DNA of 64,000 nt from Erythroxylum novogranatense (lineage: Eukaryota > Streptophyta > Magnoliopsida > Malpighiales > Erythroxylaceae), in assembly GCA_029891385.1 (NCBI GenBank), contig CM057235.1, positions 7,559,001 to 7,623,000 of the forward strand, read 5' to 3'. The position numbers and the translations under genes were made by a program. Positions 52,904-63,150 of this stretch are shown in pieces. How positions within the stretch are numbered: the stretch's first letter is position 1; each line of letters begins with the position of its first letter. A model generated the notes under the pieces. The model made no database searches. It was not told where the DNA came from and worked only from the letters and a program-made list of their open reading frames with translations.

Positions 52904-53000
52904 GATACCTCAAGAAACTTTATCCTGATCCTTCAGAGAGCATCCTTCGCATTATTCTGTTGACCAACCCCATATCTGAAGTTGCCAGATCGACCCTGCA
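52904..53000 (-). pseudogene. exon-like segment of unknown origin in the CACTA cargo
   Basis: On the minus strand an acceptor (TTTTGATGCAG, AG at 53001 and below) leads into about 95 bases ending CTTGAG before GTATCTAT. One frame reads GRSGNFRYGVGQQNNAKDAL, another VDLATSDMGLVNRIMRRMLS. I cannot assign either to a family. Splice-like ends and less AT-rich composition suggest a further captured exon. Confidence 0.4.
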
Positions 53001-53280
53001 TCAAAATTTCCAAATTACACCACAAATACAAAATGTCCATTCTAAAGTTTCCCGTTTCAATCAACCAATACAACAATAAGTTTTGAACACATTTCCATGA
53101 TTATAAAACCTGAAATTGTACTCTACAAAGCGCCTGCCTATTAGAATCTGAAATGACATTCAAAACCCATAATCCATAATAAGATGCTATCCACTCAATC
53201 CAAACAAAGTTTCCATAAAAGGAGAAAAAGAAGAAGTCATATGTAGAAATGCAACCAAACATAATAAGAGTAGAACTGAC

Positions 53281-53352
53281 ATTGCATCTAAAAAACATAA
53301 GAGCCTGTACAATTTCCCAATTCCCATATTGACAAGTTTGCATCAACGCAGT
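53281..53352 (-). pseudogene. captured XBAT-type ankyrin exon 3
   Basis: The minus strand reads [20 protein letters not shown], then FRCN, 72 bp with acceptor GAAAG at 53354-53353 and donor GTCAGT at 53280-53275. It is an ankyrin repeat closely resembling the remembered XBAT32/33/34 E3 ubiquitin ligases ([25 protein letters not shown]). Phase 0 on both sides fits the neighbouring exon at 53521-53580. Confidence 0.88.
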
Positions 53353-53520
53353 CTTTCATTCGAGTTCCAAATTGAAAATTGATATTAAGCAGCAGCATCA
53401 ACATCAAAGCAACACAAAAAGAGATAGGAAAGAACTGAACATGAAACAAAACTATCAAATTACAGCACAATTCCTTCAAAAGATTAGTAATAGTGTCTAA
53501 GAATCACAGAAAAGCATTAC

Positions 53521-53580
53521 CTGGCCACAGTAATTCCTCGAATTCATGTCAGTTCCATTCTCAAGCAATAAGTCCGCAAT
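53521..53580 (-). pseudogene. captured XBAT-type ankyrin exon 2
   Basis: A 60-bp exon with acceptor TATGTAG and donor GGTAATG reads IADLLLENGTDMNSRNYCGQ, an ankyrin repeat end (family form IV-LLLENGADVNSRNYCGQ). It joins in frame to TALMQ of the 53281-53352 exon. Confidence 0.88.
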
Positions 53581-53664
53581 CTACATAAACATATCACAAA
53601 TTTTACTAATAGTTTTATTTTTCACTAAATTAAATTAAATTAACAAAAATAGAGAGAAAGAAAC

Positions 53665-53770
53665 CTCACTGTGACCTTTAGCGGGGGCGGCGAAATAGGG
53701 AGGGAGTTGTGGGCACCGAAGATGGAGTACTTAGCGAGACATGGTGCGTTGCATTCGGCGAAATAGTCGA
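53665..53770 (-). pseudogene. captured XBAT-type exon 1 fragment
   Basis: The minus strand reads ECNAPCLAKYSIFGAHNSL, then with one-base changes YFAA and AKGHSE up to the donor GTTTCT at 53664. The family form is [30 protein letters not shown]. The N-terminal start of the gene is missing. Together the three pieces keep genomic order with short introns, so the capture was at DNA level and not by retrotransposition. Confidence 0.85.
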
Positions 53771-53789
53771 AATCCCTAATCCCTTTCTG

Positions 53790-54270
53790 GGTAAGTCGAC
53801 CCTAATCCCTTTCACTGGAAACCAAAGAAACAACTCCTACGCTGAAATCCCTAACAACGCACTAGTATCGTCAACGAATAGGGTTAGGGTTGAGATACTC
53901 TTTACGAAAACCGTCATCATTCTCAAACTTGCAAGGCGTGACCAAACCAAGAGGAGAAGGAGACGGAGCGGATCGGGTCTAAATATGGTTCAACCCGAGA
54001 CTAGATGCGATAATTATTAGCGAATTCTCTCCACCCTTTCGCTTACCAGACTACTCCTCCGCCTCAACCATCCTCCCACTGTCATCAGGTTCACTGCGGT
54101 TATCATCAGCCGCATGCCTCTGTGTCCGATGAATCGGAAATGGGAGGGATCTTTTGGAGCTCGTAGGCCGTCGGGCTCTCGTAGTTGGCAGTTGAAGATG
54201 GTGAGTTCTTTCTTCTGGCGGAACAAAGGGAAATGTAAAAGGTGACTTTCAATTTGGTTTAAAACCAAAC
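53790..54270. other. unassigned part of the CACTA cargo
   Basis: GC content is higher than in the surroundings. One open stretch on the plus strand (about 54020-54165) reads NSLHPFAYQTTPPPQPSSHC and then CGYHQPHASVSDESEMGG; an ATG at 54114 leads to a donor-like AGATGGTGAGTT at 54198. This may be another captured 5' exon. I do not recognise it. Confidence 0.4.
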
Positions 54271-54274
54271 AATA

Positions 54275-54495
54275 TTGCTAAAGGTTTAACGACGTTTTAC
54301 TTAACAAAACGTCCCAAATTCTATTCCAGAACGTTTTAACGATAAAACGTCAGGAAAAATGTTATAAATTAGTGACGTTTGATTAAAATGTCGCAAAACT
54401 TTCACACTTTTTGTGACGTTTTTTAAACGTCGCAAAAAGGTTTTATAATTTGTGACGTCTTTTTAATAAAACGTCGTAAATTATATTAATTTTTT
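54275..54495. repeat. right subterminal repeats of the CACTA element
   Basis: AACGACGTTTTACTT, AAAACGTC, TTTGTGACGTTTT and AACGTCGCAAAA recur up to the terminus, mirroring the left side. Confidence 0.9.
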
Positions 54496-54504
54496 GTAGT
54501 GAGT

Positions 54505-55427
54505 AAAAAGTTTATAAAGAATGGGAGCAATAGAAGAGAGTTTGAGAAGCTAGGAATTGTTGGAAAGAGAGGACAAGAACTGATAGAGAAAGGGAAGTTG
54601 AGAGTGAAGAAGAAGAGTATAAAAGGAGGGGAAGGATGCCAACAGAGAGAACACTAGAGCAAGCAACAATGAACATTAAAGTGTAATGGTGTTTTGAGTT
54701 GGAATAAATAGTTTGGAACTTGAATTTTTGTAAATTTGCTGTTTGATTTAGTGAATTTACATGTTAATTTGACTCAATCACCCGCCGATAAATCAGCAAG
54801 CCCACAAAGTCAAAACCAGATGGCAAACTTACTCTCTTATATATAGCCACATTTGCAAAATGGCGATCGAGCTTCCAAACGTTATAGAAAGAACTGAACA
54901 CGAAATATGGAATCAACGTACAAGGCAGACGAATATGGATTAAATTTTGATAGAAGTTATCATACTTTGGCCGTCCAATCAAGGAGCGAAAATCCCAAGG
55001 AGTTGTAGTATCACTTTGTCTAAGCCTTGCTTTAGGAACAATCAAGTATCTCATAGTTATGTGACTATAAACTTTTCTGGGGATCGCTTATTGTTTTAAT
55101 TAGTCCCATTAAACCGGTTAACTAGAAGGTAGGAAGATCACAATCAAAGTTGCACCATGAGCGCGTGGATATGTGTACGAGCATCATTAGAAGATTCGGA
55201 CTCCCATATATGTATGTACATATTTGGTATAACCGTAACTTTGGTTGGCATTTTCCTAGAGCTTAGAAGAGCCTTCCCCTCCCCTTCGAAATTTTTTTTT
55301 TTAAAGAGAAGGGATAAAGGAGCTCCTAGGTAGCTTGCAGTAATAGTAAGGTAGACAAGAAGGTTCTTAGTTCTGGGTAGAAGGATTAATTAGGTAGGAT
55401 AGTAATAACCTCCAACCTTAAATTTGT
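54505..55427. other. spacer, possibly LINE 5' flank, no firm gene
   Basis: The first 180 bases are purine-rich and may continue the LINE cut by the CACTA element. A minus-strand frame of 96 codons (54764-55054) contains IPYFVFSSFYNVWKLDRHFA, which I do not recognise. Its composition is not typical of random AT-rich DNA, so it could be a captured or decayed exon. Confidence 0.35.
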
Positions 55428-55912
55428 TGATTCATGCCTTACAATCAATCGCTTTAGTTATAGTTTAGTGATAAATTATTTAAGGACATTTTTATCTTGT
55501 ACATGTTTAGATATATATGATAAAGTTTATAGGATAATTGAACATTGCAAATGAAATTATAATAAGATTATAATTATGAGATTCATATTATATTTACGTA
55601 TTAATCCTAAATGTTCTAAGTCATTGTTCTATTAAAATTGGACATTAATAGAACGTAAAAAGTTATCACATTTTGTTTTTTTTTTCTTATAAAAAAGGTA
55701 ATCGATTTAATAGGTTAAAATATAGAGATACTTAAACAAATGCGTGGGTGCTTGCTAGAGAATAAGTTCATTGAATAGACCCGATATGAGAATCCATTTG
55801 GAACATTATTTGTATGTCTATGAAATTCTCATTGTGATGATTGTATAAGTGATCCTTTGACTTAAGGTCATCAAAGTTATCTTGTGTGAAGATTACTATG
55901 CTCTGATACCAC
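55428..55912 (+). repeat. partial 5' LTR of the decayed copia element
   Basis: It matches 59222-59705: TAGTTTAGTGATAAAT, TTATCTTGTACATGTTTAGAT and ATAATTGAACATTGCAAATG. It starts TGATTCATGCC, equivalent to TGGTTTACATCC. After 55912 the sequence diverges from the 3' LTR, so the rest is deleted or replaced. GCTCTGATACCA at 55898-55909 is the exact reverse of a copia tRNA-Met primer site. Confidence 0.65.
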
Positions 55913-56147
55913 TGTTGGGAAACTGTTGAAAATTGTTTTCAATCAAATTAAATTCTATTCTAAATTAAATTTCTATTTGGAATAAGAATTTAATTTATTT
56001 AGAATCAATAGTTTTAATCTAATTTAATTTTTCCAAGGAGTTGAAAATGTTATTTTAAATTATAAAGATAAATAACTAAAATCAAAAGAAGCTTGATATT
56101 TTATGCGTATAATTTGATTATGAGTACATAAGATGCATACTTTATTT

Positions 56148-56150
56148 ATA

Positions 56151-56192
<42 letters not shown>
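56148..56192. repeat. TG/TA microsatellite
   Basis: About nine TG units are followed directly by about fourteen TA units. Confidence 0.95.
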
Positions 56193-56193
<1 letters not shown>

Positions 56194-57509
56194 GGATGCA
56201 TGATTGTATGTTTTATATGCGTAATATTTTACATGTAATTTTATGTTTGATGAGACGAACAAAATTAAATCCTCGTTAAAATATTAAGTATACATTAAAA
56301 ACATGATTATTGTCTTTGATTGTTATAAGAATAAATCAGAGTTCTATTTATTGTATACATGATGAGTAAACTCAAGGCTGTTTTAACTCGAACATATTTA
56401 GTCTTATGACAATAGTTTTTACTTAACTAAACTTATGTGATTTAGATGAGCAAACTTATGATCACATGAATTTAGAGGCAGGGTTAGGAATAATATATAT
56501 GATATGTTTTGACAAGAGTTGTCACTTAACAGACCTAGGAGTCATATAAGATGTAGTTGATAAAGTTGTTATCTACCTAATTTAAGTTTAGTTGGTTTAT
56601 TGAGCAAACTCAAGATCAACTATATTTGAATGAGATCTTAGCCCACTAGAAAAATTATAGTAATATTTCTGAATAGTAGTGAGGGTTATTATTTCGAATA
56701 AAATAGTAGGAGTAACCAAATGTATGATTAAAGTCCTAATCTTATTTAGTAGTCATGACATATAATTGATTACTTACTTTCTTACATTTATTTTGTTATT
56801 AGTGAAAATTACGTTGTTTAGTATAGTTGATGCTAAGTTAGTGAACCAAATTTCTTAGACATAGGTTATGTTTGAGAAGACTTCTTAAAAGTTAGAAAAG
56901 AAAATTGTATGCCTATTATGTAAATTTGTTACAATCCTTGTTGAGGATTTGGTGTTAAAGTTTTAGAGATATGTCAAAATCTTATGGATGACAAGATGTA
57001 TTGACATTTGAAGTTGACTAATGCCTCATAAACTTTGACGACAATATGTAAGATGTGTGTCAACATCATGGTAACAAGATGCAAGAGGTTGTATAAAGTA
57101 AAGTTAAAAGGCATAGTATCTTGTTGGAATTACTCCATTTACTTTAACTTACTAAAAGCATAAGTGCGGACTACAATTAAAGGTTTAGTAACAGTATGAT
57201 AATAGTTATCATTGAAAGAAAACGATTGCATGACTTTTTTTTACCTATATGTGATATGATAGAGATCATATTAATTTCTAGCTTATGCTTATGTGTATTT
57301 GATATTGAATTTCGATTCAATAGTATTTTAATGTTCAAAACATGATAAGAAATAGATTGTTAAGTAAAAGTAGTTGATCCAAGTTTACAAATAGTTTGTA
57401 TATGTATTGGATCAAAGGAGATTTATGTTTAACATAAATGGAAAGAATAAAAAATTGGATAACTGAGATTATCCTTTTATGCCAAATTGGTTAAATCAAT
57501 ATAACGAGA

Positions 57510-57870
57510 ATCATAAAGTTACATACTAGGATATATGTATCCTTTTGATTATGAATCGTATGGAACCTGTAAAACTTGTATAGTTGAAGAATAACCAAAT
57601 CAACCTTTGGCGAAATGATCATGATGGTATTAAATGGTTAAATCTTATACATGTGATGTATTAGATGGAATAACAATTCATAAAAGGATAATATTGTATT
57701 TCATTGTATTAGTAATGAATTTATATGATATAGTCATTTATATTAATGCAATAATGATTTAAAAATTTGAAAAGTTCAAATTGTTTAAATCTAAGTAAAA
57801 ATAAAGCATTGAGACTGCTAAAGCACTTCAATGAGATCGTTGTGGTAATTTTTAAATTTTCAGTTATCTA
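57510..57870 (+). pseudogene. pol: copia integrase shreds
   Basis: Translation at 57544-57615 gives DYESYGTCKTCIVEE, the pre-integrase zinc finger (family form HKSYGTCEPCLLGKMTKSPF), with three stops. Around 57785-57845 it gives SIETAKALQ then DRCGNF (family form SIKALRSDRGGEYLS), the core Asp block. Nothing else between 55913 and 59200 is readable by eye. Confidence 0.6.
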
Positions 57871-59221
57871 TAGGGAATGAGATTCTTTAGTGAATTCCTT
57901 CACAACTAAATTCATAAGTGTATGGATTTATGCAAGGAGTAAAATACAATATGAGATATTTTATGATGCAATAGTATGTCTTTTAATCAATGCCTAGTAT
58001 AATGACTTACCTTCATAGTTCTAATTAAATCAATTAACAAGATTTCATATTAGATATGAAATGCTAAGTCTTTGAAATAATTAAAACTAATGATGCAAGG
58101 ATTTGATGCTTATTTGAAGCATATATTATCCATTTAGTTTGGAACTAAATTGAGTAAAAAAAAAGTTTTATTAGATATCCAAAAGATTGGATATAATCTT
58201 ACAGATTCATTAAACAAATTGTTTGATTCAATGCATACTTATAGGAGAATGGTTCTCAAGATAAGTAGTGGATGTAAAAAGGAATTTGAAAGGTTCAAAT
58301 CTCATAACACTACATCTAATTGAAACTAATGCCTTTAACGATACATTTGATGTATAGTTGAAAGGCTATAAGACATTGAAAAATTCACTTTCATGATGAA
58401 TTCAAAAAGTTTATTTTTGAGATGATTTTGAATTTATCACGTCTATAGGAAGGTAAGCGGGAGTATAGTTTTCCACTTTAATGGGATTATGTGGAGACAT
58501 ATTGCTCACAAAGAACAAAAGTTCTAACTTTTAATTGTCGAACATATAATTTTCCAAGAACAACTTTTGTTGGATATGAAAAGGTAACAACATAATTATG
58601 GGAATTAGATCTATAGAGATAGATTGGATGTTGTTAACTTATTCTAAGTCCAAGTGCATAGATAATGTACTAAAGATGTTTAGTATTTAAGATATCAGAT
58701 ACTTTTGAAGTATTAATGATATTCATTACTCTATGTTTGAGTTGATACTTGAGTTCAAGATGATAAGGATACAACTTTAGAAGTAAATCCTAGTTAAGGT
58801 TTATTTACTTAGAACAATATCATTTAGGATTGGAAAAGTTCCAATTTAGCAATTGGTTGCTAATTAAGACATAATGCATTTTTCGTTTAGTGGAAATGAT
58901 TAATTGGATCAACAAGTTTTTAAGTGAACTTGATATAGTTTCTTTACATTGTACAAGACAATAATATGTTGTAGAACGTTAGAGAAATTGAGCATGCATA
59001 AGGAGCTAATGTCTCATCAAAGATTCAAGAATGTGTTTAGGCAAATTTTCTTAATTATGATGATAATTAAGATGGGAGTTGTAAGATTTAAGCAAGTGCT
59101 CATTATAAAGAATCGTGTAGAATTCTCTCATTAGGACACTATTTTAGTAATAGAATAATCGTCATATGGTGATATGGTATGAGATACTTAAACGATTGGC
59201 TTAGTACAAGTGGGAGATTAT

Positions 59222-60814
59222 TGGTTTACATCCTACAACTAATCGCTTTGGTTGTAGTTTAGTGATAAATCGTTTAAAGACATTCTTTATCTTGTACATG
59301 TTTAGATGTATATGATAAAGTCCATGGGATAATTGAACATTGCAAATGAAATTATAATGAGATTATAATAACGAGATTCATATTGCATTTATATATTATT
59401 CCTAAATGTTCCTATTTATTATTCTATTAAGATTGGATATTAATAAAACATAAAAAGATTTGCACACGTTTTGTTTTTCCTTATGAAAGAAGTAGTCGAT
59501 CTCATAGGTTAAAGTATAGAAATACTTAAACAAACATGTGGGTGCTTGCTAGAGAAGAAGTTTACTAAACAAACCCAATATAAGAAATCTATTTAGAATG
59601 TTACTTGTATATCTATAGAATTCTCATTGTGATAATTATACAAGTGATTCTTTGACTTGAGGTCAACAAAGTTATCTTATATGGGGATTGCTATGTTTTG
59701 AAACTACTTATGATCTATTTAATCATAGGTCAATTAGTCGGCAGTCACTGGATGTAGCATGAACTATATAGAGATAGTTGAGTAATTAAGATAGGATTTA
59801 TCACCCTAAAATAATTAGGAAGAATGTTTCGTTGTTCTCCATTAGTATTAATTCAAGAAATCCTTGACTAAGGTGAAATAATGTTTTGTAAATAGTTTAC
59901 AAATGTCATTAATTAAATCGATAACTAATGGTGAATAACTAATATGATTAGATTCAACATAGAGTAGACATTAATTTCATGCTCTATGTCTTATCATAAT
60001 ATTGTATGATGAAAAGATTGAATTATACAAAAATTATGCACGGAAAGATTAGTCAAAACCACTTTGAAATTCATAAATATTTAGGTGGTCATTATGCATT
60101 GCTAAACACCAATCTTGATCTATAATTATAAATTGTTTAATTAGAGAATTAAAGATAAATTAAAAGGAGTTTTAATTTATCTATTTCAATTATGAATTAA
60201 AAATATATTTTATAACCATTGCCAACATATTTGGGAGTCTAATAGGTCACAGGTTGAAGAGATAAAGTTAACTTAATCAAGTTGGACTTGATTGTAAAGT
60301 TTGAGAAACTTTATGATTAAATATGAGATATTTAATAAATAAGGATCAATATGAGATATTAAATCTTATATGGGCATAATTGGTATTTAATTATAATTAT
60401 TTGTAATTCTAATTAGAGTTTAATTGAAATTAGAATTTAATTTCAATTAAATTACTAAAATGTCCTAAGCATATTATAAATAGGCTTAAGCTATGTGGAG
60501 CTAGCACTTCTTGTTTAAACCTCTCTGTAAGAGTTAAGTTCTCTCAACCTGTTTTCAGGAAACTGTTAGAGGCTGAACATTTTTGCAGCTACGGTAGTTG
60601 AGATGAATTGGTTTCAAAAACGGTTCGAGGGATACAAGAAAATAAAGATCAAACTTCAAAATAAGATACAAATTAAGTTCTACTTCATTATGATTTATAT
60701 TAATCATTTTATAGAATTAAATAGATCTTGGTTTTTGGGAAATAAAAAATCACAAAAAAATTTCATGATTATTTTGCTACAGTTGAGATCAGATCTCAAC
60801 CCGATTTCTCAATA
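59222..60814 (+). repeat. 3' LTR of the decayed copia element
   Basis: It starts TGGTTTACATCC after the purine tract and ends TTTCTCAATA. A TATA box (TTATAAATAGGC) lies near 60474. It matches the inverted copy at 61335-62904 over its whole length. Confidence 0.8.
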
Positions 60815-61334
60815 AAATTCAACTGACTCTTTACCATATGTACTTTTTTTTTTTTTGGTTTATTTCGAGACCAAATTATATGTTATTTGGTCAAACTGAC
60901 ATCTATCCTCCCGTAATTGACATATTTTCTAGTAACAATTTTATGAAAGAGCGCTTTGTAAAAATTTCATAGAAGTAGGAAACTATATTAATCTAAATAT
61001 AGATAGAATACTGGTTACAAACACGCTTGAGTTATTGATGATGGTCTTCGTATTTAGATACTGTTATATTTCTTGGCTAAATGTGAAGCTTAAAGCAGAC
61101 AACTAAAGAGTCTTAAGAAAGTTAGCAAACTATCATGATAGGAGTACATATATACCAAGAACAAAAGTGTTGGGTACCTATTAAATATATACTCCACCCC
61201 ACACTTCTATCCATGTAGGAACAACCATATTATGGCAGTGATTAAATTAGTCATTCCCAAAATGACTCATCAATAAGCTAGAACTTAGATATTTTTTATC
61301 CTGACATAAGAATCGTAGTATTTACGTACCCTAC
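60815..61334. other. spacer between inverted copia LTRs
   Basis: About 520 bases of AT-rich sequence with a short T run (60847-60859). No feature recognised. Confidence 0.6.
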
Positions 61335-63150
61335 TGTTGGGAAACCAGGTTAGGATTTGATCCCCGCTGTAGCGTAATAATTATGAAATTTTTTGATAAA
61401 TTGGTTTCCCAAAAATCAAGATCAATTAATTTTATAAAATGATTAACACAAATTATAATAAAGTGGAAACTTAATTTGTACCTTATTCTAAGGCTTGATC
61501 CTTTTTTTTTTATGAAATCCCTCAAACTATTTCCAAAATCAATTTATCTTAACCATCATAGCCACACAAGAGTCTGATCTTTAATTGTATCCACAAAACA
61601 GGTTGAGAAAAACTTTTCATAGAGAACGTTAAACAAGAAGTACTAGCTTTACAGAGTTAAAGCCTATTTATAATTGGTTTTGGACATTTTGGTAATTTAA
61701 TTGAAATTAAAATCCAAATTAATTAAACTTTAATTAGAACTACAAATAATTCTAATTAAATATCAATTATGTCCAAATAAGATCTAATATCTCATATTTA
61801 ATCGTAAAGTTTCTTAAACTTTACAATCAAGTCCAACCTTATCAAAATAACTTTGCTCTCTTCAACCCATTCTTTATATGAGATCCATTATGCTCTCAAA
61901 TAAATTAGCAATGATTATAAATTATATTTTAATTATAATTAGAATTAGATAAATTAAAAATCTTTTAATTTATCTTTAATTTTAATTAAACAATTTATAA
62001 TCATAAATTAAGATTGGAGTCTAGCAATGCGTCATGACTACCCAAATATTTAGAAATGTCAAAGTAGTTTTTGACTAATCTTTCTGTGCATGATTTTTTG
62101 TATAATTTAATTCTTTCATCATATAATGTTCTGATTAGACAAAGCAAGGAATTAATGTCTACTCCTTTTAAGTCTAATCTTATTAATTCTCCATCATTAG
62201 TCATCAATTCAATTAACGAAATTTGTAAACTATTTACAAATTGTCATTGCACTTTGGCCAAGGATATCCCGAATCAATACTAATCGAGAATAATAGAAAA
62301 TTCTTCCTAATTACTTTAAGGTGACGAATCATATCTTGATCAAACAAATATCTTCATATAATTCATGCTACATCCAATGACTACCGATTGAACAACTCAT
62401 GAATAAATAAGTCATAAGTAGTATCAAAATGTAGCAATCCCTGTACAAGATAACTTTGGTGACCGCAACTCAAAGGATCACTTATATAATCATCACAATG
62501 AGAATTCCATAGATATAAAAGTAATGTTCGAAATGGATTTCTTATTTCGAGTCTGTTCAGTGAACTTGTTCTCTAGCAAGTGCCTACACATTTGTTTAAG
62601 TATCTCTACATTTCAGCCTATAAGATCGACTACTTTCTTCATAAGGAAAAGCATAACGTATGCTAGTATTTTTGCATTCTACTAATTTAGAATCTTAATA
62701 GAATAATGACAAGCATACTTTAGGGATAATATATAAATACAATATGAATCTTATAATTATAATCTCATTATAATTTTGTTTACAATGTACAATTATCTCA
62801 TAGACTTTATTATATACATCTAAAGATGTACAAGATAAATAATGCCTTTAAATTATTTTGTCACTAAACTACAACTAAAGTAATTGGCTGTAAAGCATAA
62901 ACTAATAATCTCTCACTTGCACTAAGTTAATTGTTTAAGTATCATATACCAATCACCATATGATGATTATACCATTGCTATGATAGTGGCTTAATGAGAG
63001 AAAATTTCAAGATTCTTTATAGTGAGCACTTACTTAAATCCTACAACTTGGAAGTATAATTATCATCATAATTAAGAAAAATTGTGTAGACACATTATTG
63101 GATCTTTGATGAGACCTTAACTCCTTTTACACGCTAAATGGCTCTAATGG
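61335..63150 (-). mobile_element. inverted copy of the copia 3' end (LTR plus internal end)
   Basis: The LTR 61335-62904 starts TGTTGGGAAACCAGG (the reversed LTR end TTTCCCAACA). It is followed to the right by the reversed purine tract TCTCTCACTTGCACT and about 245 bases matching the reverse of 58950-59220 (for example TAGTGAGCACTTACTTAAATC and TTATCATCATAATTAAGAAA). A reversed TATA box (GCCTATTTATAA) lies near 61660-61672. The 5' part is absent. Confidence 0.8.

Larger units (their letters stand above)
50725..54501. mobile_element. non-autonomous Pack-CACTA transposon, TSD AGT
   Basis: The left end is CACTACAAGAAAACAAG and the reversed right end is CACTACAAAAAATTAAT, the En/Spm (CACTA) terminus. 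The 3-bp duplication AGT flanks it (50722-50724 and 54502-54504). Subterminal regions (50740-51110 and 54280-54485) are packed with the word GCGACGTTTT and its inverse AAAACGTCGC, the dense short repeats that transposase subunits bind in this family. No transposase is present. The interior (51480-53770) carries exon-intron pieces of at least four plant genes, all on the minus strand. The length is 3777 bp. Confidence 0.95.
55428..60814 (+). mobile_element. heavily decayed Ty1/copia element, plus strand
   Basis: A partial 5' LTR (55428-55912) and a full 3' LTR (59222-60814) flank a degraded pol. The purine tract AAGTGGGAGATTA (59208-59220) precedes the 3' LTR. Only short integrase blocks are readable. 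No open frame longer than about 60 codons survives inside. Confidence 0.65.

Noticed and set aside
52894..53079. 61-codon plus-strand frame MSYRYLKKLYPDPSES-like
   Set aside because: Antisense to the exon-like segment, whose splice signals favour the minus strand; start codon lies in a retained intron.
53709..54020. 103-codon plus-strand frame in the CACTA element
   Set aside because: Its first third overlaps the captured XBAT exon on the other strand, which is the better-supported reading.
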